Positions 24,228-30,990 of a stretch of 43,521 bases of DNA are shown here, piece by piece. The position numbers were made by a program, and so were the translations under genes. Positions within the stretch are counted from its first letter, which is position 1. Each line of letters opens with the position of its first letter. The notes beneath the pieces are model-generated. The model saw only the letters and a program-made list of their open reading frames with translations, did not search any database and was not told the DNA's origin. This DNA comes from Prevotella sp. (lineage in GTDB: Bacteria; Bacteroidota; Bacteroidia; Bacteroidales; Bacteroidaceae), in contig JAFRQC010000051.1 in assembly GCA_017428805.1 (NCBI GenBank), positions 1 to 43,521 on the forward strand. The letters run 5' to 3'.

Positions 24228-24235
24228 TACCTTTG
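24228..24235 (+). promoter_or_regulatory. -7 promoter element of tRNA-Arg
   Basis: TACCTTTG, with a TTTG -33 at 24204-24207 exactly 20 nt upstream. The mature tRNA starts 19 nt after the element. Confidence 0.75.
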
Positions 24236-24254
24236 CACCCGCAAAACGGAAAAC

Positions 24255-24331
24255 GGTTCCGTAGCTCAACTGAATAGAGCATCTGACTACGGATCAGAAG
24301 GTTGTGGGTTTGAATCCCGCCGGAATCACCA
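24255..24331 (+). tRNA. tRNA-Arg, anticodon ACG, CCA encoded
   Basis: The cloverleaf folds fully. The acceptor stem is GGTTCCG/CGGAATC, the D stem GCTC/GAGC, the anticodon stem TCTGA/TCAGA with loop CTACGGA (ACG at 24289-24291), and the T stem GTGGG/CCCGC. The discriminator A is followed by genomic CCA (24329-24331). The D-loop has A where G19 is expected (24273), and the T-loop reads TTTGAAT with T where C56 is expected (24311), giving an A19-U56 tertiary pair in place of G19-C56. Confidence 0.97.
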
Positions 24332-24341
24332 AAAAGCAAGT

Positions 24342-24374
24342 AAAATCCCCAGTCTCACAAGGACAGGGGATTTT
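24342..24374 (+). terminator. Terminator after tRNA-Arg
   Basis: AAAATCCCC (24342-24350) pairs with GGGGATTTT (24366-24374), with an inner GTC/GAC and a 7-nt loop. It lies 10 nt after the tRNA. Confidence 0.85.
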
Positions 24375-24389
24375 CTATTTCGGACTGAA

Positions 24390-24498
24390 CGTTTTCGGGT
24401 CAGCGGATTTTCGTGGTCGACGACCCTCATACTCTTGCTTTGTTGGTTTGTTGAAAATTTTCACAATAGGAGTAATCGTTGGAATCCGCCCGAAAACG
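24390..24498. repeat. Inverted-repeat element downstream of tRNA-Arg
   Basis: The left arm CGTTTTCGGG + TCAG + CGGATT (24390-24409) is matched in reverse by AATCCGCCCGAAAACG (24483-24498), the four bases TCAG being absent on the right. The inner part holds GTGGTCGACGACC and a GAAAATTTTC palindrome. Confidence 0.65.
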
Positions 24499-24511
24499 CC
24501 CTAAAATGGGG

Positions 24512-24608
24512 ACTCGGACTTTAGACGGACTAAAGTTTGAGTTTACCCTAACTAAAGTCCCACTTTAGTGCCACTAAAGTTCTGGTTTAGTCAGGGTAAA
24601 GTTTTAGC
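24512..24608. repeat. ACTTTAG/ACTAAAGT repeat block, copy B
   Basis: Cores lie at 24518-24524, 24529-24536, 24551-24558, 24562-24569 and 24573-24580 in alternating orientation. They include a perfect palindrome, ACTAAAGT-CCC-ACTTTAGT (24551-24569). Positions 24512-24528 match 232-248 exactly, and 24539-24560 match 258-279 exactly in reverse. Confidence 0.8.
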
Positions 24609-24690
24609 GCAAATCAGATATTTTACAACTATAAAGAAATTTCATTTTAAACTTCGCGTAAAACCGCTTATCATCAGCAATGCGACAACC

Positions 24691-24826
24691 CGAAAAGGGG
24701 GGAGGATGGGGAGGTAAATCCTTAGGAATACGCAAAATAAATCCCTAATTCAACTTTGCATTTTACTTGTGAATTAGGGATTTATTTCTAAGCATCATAG
24801 GAGTTTACAGCCCCATCTGCCCCCTC
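24691..24826. repeat. Long imperfect inverted repeat (MITE-like)
   Basis: The inner arms are an exact 17-bp pair, AAATAAATCCCTAATTC (24735-24751) and its complement (24771-24787), around a 19-nt loop. The outer arms are G-rich (GGGGGGAGGATGGGG from 24697) and C-rich (CCCCATCTGCCCCC from 24811), and also pair in large part. No reading frame is inside. Confidence 0.75.
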
Positions 24827-24869
24827 GAAGAGAGTTAGAACGGCTTTTCATTTTTTTTTGCGAAAAACC

Positions 24870-24901
24870 TTTGGTGATTATATAAATAATGTGTAACTTT
24901 G
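24870..24901 (+). promoter_or_regulatory. Promoter of the propeller/AraC regulator
   Basis: TTTG (24870-24873), a 20-nt spacer and TAACTTTG (24894-24901): a full Bacteroidetes promoter. The ATG follows 41 nt after the element. Confidence 0.75.
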
Positions 24902-24942
24902 CAGTCAGTAATCGATATGAACGCTGAAACCCGAATGAACGC

Positions 24943-27423
24943 ATGAATAGAAGGTCTCTACTGACACGGCTGATGCTGCTGCTCGTTGCACTGACGGTAG
25001 GGCTGCAGGTGCAGGCTGACGAGCCACGCTTCTACGTCTATAACGCCACCAACGGACTGGCCGACAACAGTGCGCAGACCATCTACTGCACGAAGACCGG
25101 ACGACTGGTCATCACTACGATGGGACAGATCAACTTCTTCGACGGCAACAACTTCACCTATATCGACCCCAGCCGGGAGAACACCTACCACCTGTCGAAC
25201 TACACTGGCAACTACCACCTCTATTTCGACCGTTTCCACCACCTGTGGCTGAAGGACACCCACAGCGTGACGTGCGTGAACCTGACCACCGAGCGCTTCG
25301 TGGATTCGGTGGACGACGTGTTGGAGGAGTTCGGCTGCCAGGACAAGGTGACTGACCTCTTCGTGGACCAGACGAACATCCCGTGGCTGCTGACGGCCAG
25401 AGGCCTCTACAACGTCGAGACGAAGCAGACCTACCCCGTGCAGAGTGGCAAGAACCTGCAGGACATGGAGCTCTGCGGCGAGCGATACCTGATGCTCTTC
25501 TACAGCACGGGACTGACGGAGGTGACCGACCTCGAATCGGGCAAGAAAGTGTATTCCGGACAGCCCTACGGCGATGCTGATGCGAAGACCTACAGCAGCT
25601 CGTCTGTGGTGAAACCCCTTGGCAATACCGTCTATCAGATACGCAACGGACAGAACACGGGCATCCTGATGCGCTTCGACATCGACCGGCAGGCGTGGAA
25701 GACCATCCTGAAGACACCCTACTACCTGAGCAACATCGCCGAGAAGGACAGCGTGCTCTACGTGCCTTCGGCCTACGGATACTTCACCTACGACCTGCAT
25801 ACGGAGGAACTGACGCATTACCGCGAGCTGACGATGGCCACCGGGCAGAAGCTGCTGACGGACATCAATATGATGGCCTTCGACAAGCAGGGCGGACTCT
25901 GGGTCGGCACCGAGAAGCGCGGACTGCTCTATGCGCGGCCCTACGCCACACCGTTCAAGGTCTATGGCTGGGAGAGCCGACGGGCCCTCGACCTCGCCTC
26001 GATGATGGAAAGCCAGCCCGAGTCGCAGACGACCTTCCGCGGCCGGAAGTCGAACTGCGTCTATCAGGACTCACGCGGCTGGATATGGGTGGGCACCTCG
26101 ACGGGACTGCACCTCTACAAGAGCGAGGCGGATAACCTGCCGACGGTCTATACCAAGGCCGACGGCCTGCTGAACAACGTGATCCACACGATCATCGAGG
26201 ACGACGCGCACAACATCTGGGTGGGCACGAGCTACGGCATCAGCTGCCTGGTGTTCAAGGACAATAAGATGCGCTACATGAACAGCTACAGCCAGTGGGA
26301 CAACATTCCCGCCGAGTCGTTCGTCAACGGCAAGGCCATGCGGCTGGCTGACGGCTCCATCGCCATGCAGATGCTCGACCACGTGATAGAGTTCAATCCC
26401 GCCCAGATGAAGACCATCAACAAGAGCGTGAACTATGAGATCTATCCGAAGCTCGTGCGCGTGATGGTGAACGGCAACAACCTGCATCAGGGCGAGAAAC
26501 TCGACGGCAAGGTGATACTCGAGAAGGCCATCCCCCGCACGTCGGAGATCAACCTGAGCTACTACCAGAACTCGGTGACGCTGACCTTCTCGGCGCTTAA
26601 CTACTTCCGTCCGCAGCAGACGTACTACCGCGTGCGCATCGGCGGACTGGACGACACGTGGCGCGTGATGACCACAGCCAACTCGGGCGGAAAGGTGGAT
26701 TCACGCGGCAACCTCCACCTGCCCATGCCGGCTCTGCAGCCGGGAACATACACCGTTGAGGTGCAGACCTCGATGATTCCTGACGAATGGGATTCGGAGC
26801 CATACGCGTGGATCATCAACGTGAACGAGCCCTGGTGGCGCACTGCGGGTGTGATGGCACTCTTCGGACTGCTGCTACTCGCGTTGCTGGCCCTGAACGC
26901 CTACTATTTCATGAAGAACCTCGGCATGCGCACGAAGCGTAACCTGCAGGAGCAGGGCATCGTCAGGCAGGTCATGAACTTCGCCGAGCGCTGCGGCAAG
27001 GAGGATACCGTGCTGTTAGAGCCCGTGCCCGACGAGTATGGCGTCGATGAGCAGGCCATCCATCAGAACGACCTGTCGCCGGAGTTCATCGCCATGATGG
27101 AGAAGATCATCCCCAAGGTGATGAAGAAAGACAAGGAGAAAATGACGATGCGCGACCTCAGTGCGGCAGCGGAGATGGAACTGCAGCCGTTCTATCAGCT
27201 CGTCTTGGGCAATATCTTCAAGAGCCACCGTCCGCTGGCCAAGTCGATGATGCTGAAGAAGGCAGTGAAGATGCTGACGATGACGGAGAAGGATCTGGAG
27301 CAGATTGCGAAGGAGTGCGGCTTCGTGTCGACCAACTATTTCATCGGCATCTTCTATCACCAATACCGTATGACGCCGGAGATCTACCGCCGGCAGCACA
27401 GCAATCTCCGCAGAAGGAATTAA
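24943..27423 (+). CDS. Kinase-less membrane regulator: periplasmic propeller, Y_Y_Y, AraC DNA-binding domain
   Basis: The protein has 826 residues: a signal/anchor (1-25), a periplasmic two-component-regulator-type beta-propeller (about 30-530, with repeats such as GGLWVGTEKRGL and GWIWVGTSTGL), a Y_Y_Y domain (about 540-630), a membrane helix (about 635-657) and, after only some 60 residues, an AraC-type helix-turn-helix (about 710-826; LEQIAKECGFVSTNYFIGIF). Histidine kinase, ATPase and receiver domains are all absent, so it would signal across the membrane directly, as SusR-like regulators are thought to do. No polysaccharide-utilisation genes are adjacent. It converges on the T9SS plug gene with a 4-bp overlap of stop codons. 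Confidence 0.85.
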   Translation: MNRRSLLTRLMLLLVALTVGLQVQADEPRFYVYNATNGLADNSAQTIYCTKTGRLVITTMGQINFFDGNNFTYIDPSRENTYHLSNYTGNYHLYFDRFHHLWLKDTHSVTCVNLTTERFVDSVDDVLEEFGCQDKVTDLFVDQTNIPWLLTARGLYNVETKQTYPVQSGKNLQDMELCGERYLMLFYSTGLTEVTDLESGKKVYSGQPYGDADAKTYSSSSVVKPLGNTVYQIRNGQNTGILMRFDIDRQAWKTILKTPYYLSNIAEKDSVLYVPSAYGYFTYDLHTEELTHYRELTMATGQKLLTDINMMAFDKQGGLWVGTEKRGLLYARPYATPFKVYGWESRRALDLASMMESQPESQTTFRGRKSNCVYQDSRGWIWVGTSTGLHLYKSEADNLPTVYTKADGLLNNVIHTIIEDDAHNIWVGTSYGISCLVFKDNKMRYMNSYSQWDNIPAESFVNGKAMRLADGSIAMQMLDHVIEFNPAQMKTINKSVNYEIYPKLVRVMVNGNNLHQGEKLDGKVILEKAIPRTSEINLSYYQNSVTLTFSALNYFRPQQTYYRVRIGGLDDTWRVMTTANSGGKVDSRGNLHLPMPALQPGTYTVEVQTSMIPDEWDSEPYAWIINVNEPWWRTAGVMALFGLLLLALLALNAYYFMKNLGMRTKRNLQEQGIVRQVMNFAERCGKEDTVLLEPVPDEYGVDEQAIHQNDLSPEFIAMMEKIIPKVMKKDKEKMTMRDLSAAAEMELQPFYQLVLGNIFKSHRPLAKSMMLKKAVKMLTMTEKDLEQIAKECGFVSTNYFIGIFYHQYRMTPEIYRRQHSNLRRRN

Positions 27424-28655
27424 TTGAGGGTGATTTGGTTGTAAACGGCCAAATGCCAGGTTCTTCCACCGACTTCCTTGAAATAGACGAGTGCCTGATA
27501 GCGGTTCTCGGTCTGGAAGAAATTGCCCTCAGAGGGCAGGGGACGGCGCGTGCCGTCTGGGTTTTCCAATAAGTATTGATACGAGTAGTAGCCCTGTTTC
27601 TGCAGGATGGCGGCGGTGTACATCTGCGTGTCCTCGTCGTAGGTCAGGCGGTAGGTGTCGGGAGCCTCCGTTGTCCAGCGGCCGTCGATGATGATCCGTC
27701 CGTCGAGGCCGGGCTGGGATTTCAGTCGGTAGTTCACCCACACGTAGTCGCAGGTGGTCTCCACCTGAAGATTGTCGCTGTTGCGGATGATGAAGGCGCC
27801 GTCGGCATCCTCGTCGTAGAGGTAGTTCGGGCGGGGCTCGTTGACGAAGGGGAACACCTGATAGTTCTCGCCGTCCCAGCGGATGTAGTCGATGCCCATT
27901 GTGGGGTGGCTGGGATCGAGGATCTCGTACTTGCGGTACTCATTGCCCGCGTCGAAGATGAAGTCGAGCGTGTGGCTCCACTCCACGCCGGTCTGGTTGA
28001 CGAACGAGGGGCGTACGTTGCGGCGGCAGTTGTCCTCGCGGCCGTTCTGCATCAGCACCATGCGGAGTTGTTCCTCGGGGTGCGTGATGCGCTTGTTCAG
28101 GAAGCTCAGCGCCATCGTCACCTGCTGGTGGCTCTGGTTGAGGTCGATGTCGGTATTCGTCGAGGCGCTCATGGCGAGCTGCATCGACTGTTCCGTTACC
28201 ATAAACTCCACGGTCAGCACGTCCTCGTCAGCACCGTCTTCTATGATGTGCAGACGGTAGTTGCCGCTCATCGTCAATTTGCATTGCTCGTTGGGCAGCG
28301 AGAAGTGGTAGTGGGTGTAGGGAACGGTCGTGTTGATGGAGTGCTCATAGTCGTCGATGATCAGGTCGTTGAAGCCGTTGAGCCAGTCGCTCTCGAACAC
28401 CTCGGTGGCCGTCGTCCAGTCGTACTCGCAGCGTTCGATGTGGCAGACATAGCGGTGGTAGTCATGTGAGAGCTCGTCGAAGCCGATGTTCAGCCGGTCG
28501 GCGGAGTTGAGCTTCATGACGGGCAGCGACTGCCAATTCTGGTTCACCACGACCTGCAGCGACTTCACCTGCGGGTCGTAGATCTTATGAAAACCTGCTG
28601 CCGGCATTGCTGCCAGCAGCAGGAACGTGAATATCAGTGTGATGTGTTTACTCAC
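27420..28655 (-). CDS. Type IX secretion system plug protein (DUF5103)
   Basis: This 411-residue exported protein has a signal peptide (about 1-21, ending AMPAAG) and a beta-rich body typical of DUF5103. Members were identified as the plug subunit that closes the SprA/Sov outer-membrane translocon of the type IX system. Family-like segments include [20 protein letters not shown] near the start and [20 protein letters not shown] in the middle. It starts with GTG (28653-28655), overlapping the pgk stop by 8 bp, and no in-frame ATG gives the signal peptide. No other T9SS gene is in the window. Confidence 0.82.
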   Translation of the reverse strand: MSKHITLIFTFLLLAAMPAAGFHKIYDPQVKSLQVVVNQNWQSLPVMKLNSADRLNIGFDELSHDYHRYVCHIERCEYDWTTATEVFESDWLNGFNDLIIDDYEHSINTTVPYTHYHFSLPNEQCKLTMSGNYRLHIIEDGADEDVLTVEFMVTEQSMQLAMSASTNTDIDLNQSHQQVTMALSFLNKRITHPEEQLRMVLMQNGREDNCRRNVRPSFVNQTGVEWSHTLDFIFDAGNEYRKYEILDPSHPTMGIDYIRWDGENYQVFPFVNEPRPNYLYDEDADGAFIIRNSDNLQVETTCDYVWVNYRLKSQPGLDGRIIIDGRWTTEAPDTYRLTYDEDTQMYTAAILQKQGYYSYQYLLENPDGTRRPLPSEGNFFQTENRYQALVYFKEVGGRTWHLAVYNQITLN

Positions 28656-29919
28656 CCTTGATAGCAGCTACGCCAGGAAGCACCTTACCCTCGATGGCCT
28701 CAAGCAGAGCACCACCGCCGGTAGAGATGTAGCTCACCTTGTCGGCGAGACCGAACTTGTTGACACATGCCACAGAGTCGCCACCGCCGATCAGCGAGAA
28801 GGCACCCTCGGCCGTAGCCTCGGCAATAGCCTCACCGATGGCACGTGAACCGGCAGTGAAGTCGTCGCACTCGAACACACCGGCAGGACCGTTCCAGAGG
28901 ATGGTCTTGGCACCCTTGATGGCCTTGCGGAAGTCTTCCTGAGAAGCGGGACCAGCATCGACACCCTCGAAACCGGCGGGCACCTTGTTGGCAGGACAGT
29001 TGATGATCTCAGAGCCGGGCTTCACGGTCATCGTACCGAAGTCGAGGCCGTTGGTGGCAGTGCAGTCAGAACCGAGCACGAGCTCCACGCCGTTCTTCTT
29101 GGCGAGTTCCTCAACGCCCAGAGCCACATCCAGCTTGTCGAGCTCCACGATAGAGTCGCCGATCTCACCGTTGTGAGCCTTGGCGAAGGTGTAGGTCATA
29201 CCACCGCAGAGGATGAGTTTGTCTACCTTGCCCAGCAGGTTCTCGATGATACCGATCTTAGAAGATACCTTCGAGCCGCCCATGATGGCCACAAACGGGC
29301 GCTTGATGTTCGAGAGCACGTTGTCAACAGCCTGAACCTCCTTCTCCATCAGCAGACCAAGCATCTTGTTGTTGGCGTCGAAGTAGTCGGCGATGACAGC
29401 GGTGGAAGCGTGCTTGCGATGAGCGGTACCGAAGGCGTCCATCACGTAGCAGTCAGCATAGCTGGCCAGTGTCTTGGCGAACTCCTTCTGGCTGGCCTTC
29501 ATGGCCTTCTTGGCCTCGTCGTAGGCGGGATCGGTCTTCTCGATGCCCACGGGCTTGCCTTCCTCCTCGGGATAGTAGCGCAGGTTCTCGAGCAGCAGAG
29601 CCTCACCCATCTTCAGGGCTTTGGCAGCATCGGCAGCCTTGGCGCAGTCGGGAGCGAATGCCACGGGCACGCCCAGAGCCTTCTCCACAGCCTCGCGGAT
29701 CTGACCGAGTGACAGTTTGGGGTTCACCTTTCCTTTGGGCTTACCCATGTGCGACATGATGATGGTGGCACCACCGTCAGCAAGAATCTTCTTCAGGGTG
29801 GGGAGGGCACCACGGATACGGGTGTCGTCAGTGATCTTACCATTCTCATCGAGGGGTACGTTGAAGTCTACACGTACGATTGCCTTCTTACCGGCAAAGT
29901 TGAATTCGTTGATAGTCAT
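28648..29919 (-). CDS. pgk: Phosphoglycerate kinase
   Basis: A glycolytic enzyme making ATP from 1,3-bisphosphoglycerate. The 423 residues match the family: [20 protein letters not shown] at the N-terminus, [18 protein letters not shown] in the middle, WNGPAGVFE, and GGGDSVACV plus STGGGALLE at the C-terminal nucleotide site. It has its own promoter element (29967-29974), and the T9SS plug gene overlaps its end. The leader before the ATG contains a 7 to 8 bp periodic repeat. Confidence 0.96.
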   Translation of the reverse strand: MTINEFNFAGKKAIVRVDFNVPLDENGKITDDTRIRGALPTLKKILADGGATIIMSHMGKPKGKVNPKLSLGQIREAVEKALGVPVAFAPDCAKAADAAKALKMGEALLLENLRYYPEEEGKPVGIEKTDPAYDEAKKAMKASQKEFAKTLASYADCYVMDAFGTAHRKHASTAVIADYFDANNKMLGLLMEKEVQAVDNVLSNIKRPFVAIMGGSKVSSKIGIIENLLGKVDKLILCGGMTYTFAKAHNGEIGDSIVELDKLDVALGVEELAKKNGVELVLGSDCTATNGLDFGTMTVKPGSEIINCPANKVPAGFEGVDAGPASQEDFRKAIKGAKTILWNGPAGVFECDDFTAGSRAIGEAIAEATAEGAFSLIGGGDSVACVNKFGLADKVSYISTGGGALLEAIEGKVLPGVAAIKGE

Positions 29920-29923
29920 AATG

Positions 29924-29947
29924 CAATTTACGATTTATTGATTTACT
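29924..29947 (-). repeat. Periodic repeat in the pgk leader (TAAATC unit)
   Basis: On the minus strand AGTAAATC, AATAAATC and GTAAATT follow one another, ending 4 nt before the ATG. It is related to the tracts at 21325 and 42693, but here it sits in a 5' leader rather than between two genes. Confidence 0.6.
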
Positions 29948-29966
29948 AAAATGTTGAAACTGACTG

Positions 29967-29974
29967 CAAAGTTA
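29967..29974 (-). promoter_or_regulatory. -7 promoter element of pgk
   Basis: On the minus strand this reads TAACTTTG, 47 nt before the ATG. Confidence 0.65.
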
Positions 29975-30081
29975 GTAAAAATCGTCGAACAATACACATT
30001 GCGCATGGAACATTTATAATTTTTTTGCGTACCTATTTATATTATGTAAGGCAGAGTTGACAAAATCAACAGATTTTTTCG

Positions 30082-30089
30082 TACCTTTG
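30082..30089 (+). promoter_or_regulatory. -7 promoter element of queC
   Basis: TACCTTTG ends 8 nt before the ATG, predicting a leaderless or nearly leaderless transcript. No preQ1 riboswitch fits in so short a leader. Confidence 0.7.
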
Positions 30090-30097
30090 CAGCCGAA

Positions 30098-30754
30098 ATG
30101 AAGAAAGATACAGTGATAATCCTGAGTGGTGGCATGGATTCCGTGACACTGCTTTACGACCAGCAGGAGCGCATCGCCCTGGCCGTGTCGTTCGACTATG
30201 GCTCGAACCATAATGCCCGTGAAATCCCCTTCGCCCGTCTGCACTGCGAGCGGCTGGGCATCCGGCATATCGTCATCCCGCTGGAGTTTATGGGCCAGTA
30301 TTTCAAGAGTTCGCTGCTCGCAGGGGCCGACGCGATTCCCGAGGGACACTATGCCGACGAGAATATGAAATCGACGGTGGTGCCCTTCCGCAACGGCATT
30401 ATGTTGTCGATAGCCGTCGGTATCGCGGAGTCGAACGACCTGAAGTTTGTGATGATGGCGAACCACGCAGGCGACCATACTATCTATCCCGACTGTACGC
30501 CGCAGTTCGTGAAAGCCTTCGATGAGGCCGCAAGGGCGGGAACGTATGTGAATGTGGGGCTGCTGTCACCGTTCACCCATTGGACGAAGGCAGACATCGC
30601 CCGCCGGGGGAAGGAACTGGGCATCGACTATGCTGAAACGTGGAGCTGCTACAAGGGCGGTGAGCGTCATTGCGGCAAGTGCGGCACCTGCGTCGAGCGC
30701 CACGAAGCCCTCCTCGAAGCCGGTATCGCCGATCCTACGGAATACGAGGATTAA
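30098..30754 (+). CDS. queC: 7-Cyano-7-deazaguanine synthase
   Basis: Makes preQ0 from carboxy-deazaguanine in queuosine synthesis. The 218 residues show the PP-loop SGGMDSVTLL at about 8-17 for ATP binding. A C-terminal zinc site follows, with cysteines in SCYKGGERHCGKCGTCVER. Usual length is about 220. It stands alone, with other queuosine genes not in the window. Its stop codon touches the left arm of the 36-bp inverted repeat, and it converges on radA. Confidence 0.95.
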   Translation: MKKDTVIILSGGMDSVTLLYDQQERIALAVSFDYGSNHNAREIPFARLHCERLGIRHIVIPLEFMGQYFKSSLLAGADAIPEGHYADENMKSTVVPFRNGIMLSIAVGIAESNDLKFVMMANHAGDHTIYPDCTPQFVKAFDEAARAGTYVNVGLLSPFTHWTKADIARRGKELGIDYAETWSCYKGGERHCGKCGTCVERHEALLEAGIADPTEYED

Positions 30755-30974
30755 TTATTTGGCACGGATTACACGGCTTTTTCAAAGACACGGCTATTTA
30801 TTTCCCCTCTTAAGTTAGGAGGGGCTAGGGGGGGGCTGATCCGCCTCAACCTCCGCCTCAGACTTTTCCCTTGCTCAGACCCCCTCTATCTCCCCCTACT
30901 CTGGGGGAGAAACGATTACTTCTGCGGCAGCAAACCGCGTCTTTGAAAAAGCCGTGTAATCCGTGCCAAATAAT
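30754..30974. repeat. 221-bp element with perfect 36-bp terminal inverted repeats
   Basis: The left arm (30754-30789) and right arm (30939-30974) are exact reverse complements; the left begins ATTATTTGGCACGGATTACA. The interior has no gene. It holds a G/C-rich palindrome (30804-30824) and a second CCCCC/GGGGG hairpin at about 30890-30907. It fills the gap between convergent queC and radA, so it may also end transcription from both sides. Confidence 0.85.
30804..30824. repeat. 21-bp palindromic core, intergenic copy
   Basis: CCCCTCTTAA-G-TTAGGAGGGG. It differs at one base from the copy inside radA at 32253-32273 when compared in the radA reading direction. Confidence 0.85.
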
Positions 30975-30990
30975 AATATCCGTGCCTATT

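Larger units (their letters stand above)
24375..24893. other. Gene-free repeat cluster between the tRNA and the propeller regulator
   Basis: No convincing gene is present in this interval of over 500 bp. It holds three different repeat structures, listed separately (24390-24498, 24512-24608, 24691-24826), and then the promoter of the next gene. A 66-codon frame at 24304-24504 starts inside the tRNA and is not a gene. Confidence 0.75.

Noticed and set aside
24304..24504. 66-codon frame after the tRNA
   Set aside because: It starts inside the tRNA T-arm and crosses a terminator and an inverted repeat.
24255..24608. Integrative element attachment site at tRNA-Arg
   Set aside because: No integrase gene or second copy of the tRNA 3' end was found in the window, so an att site cannot be supported.
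27576..28469. 297-codon plus-strand frame opposite the T9SS plug gene
   Set aside because: Composition is a mirror of the plug gene; no promoter or domain.
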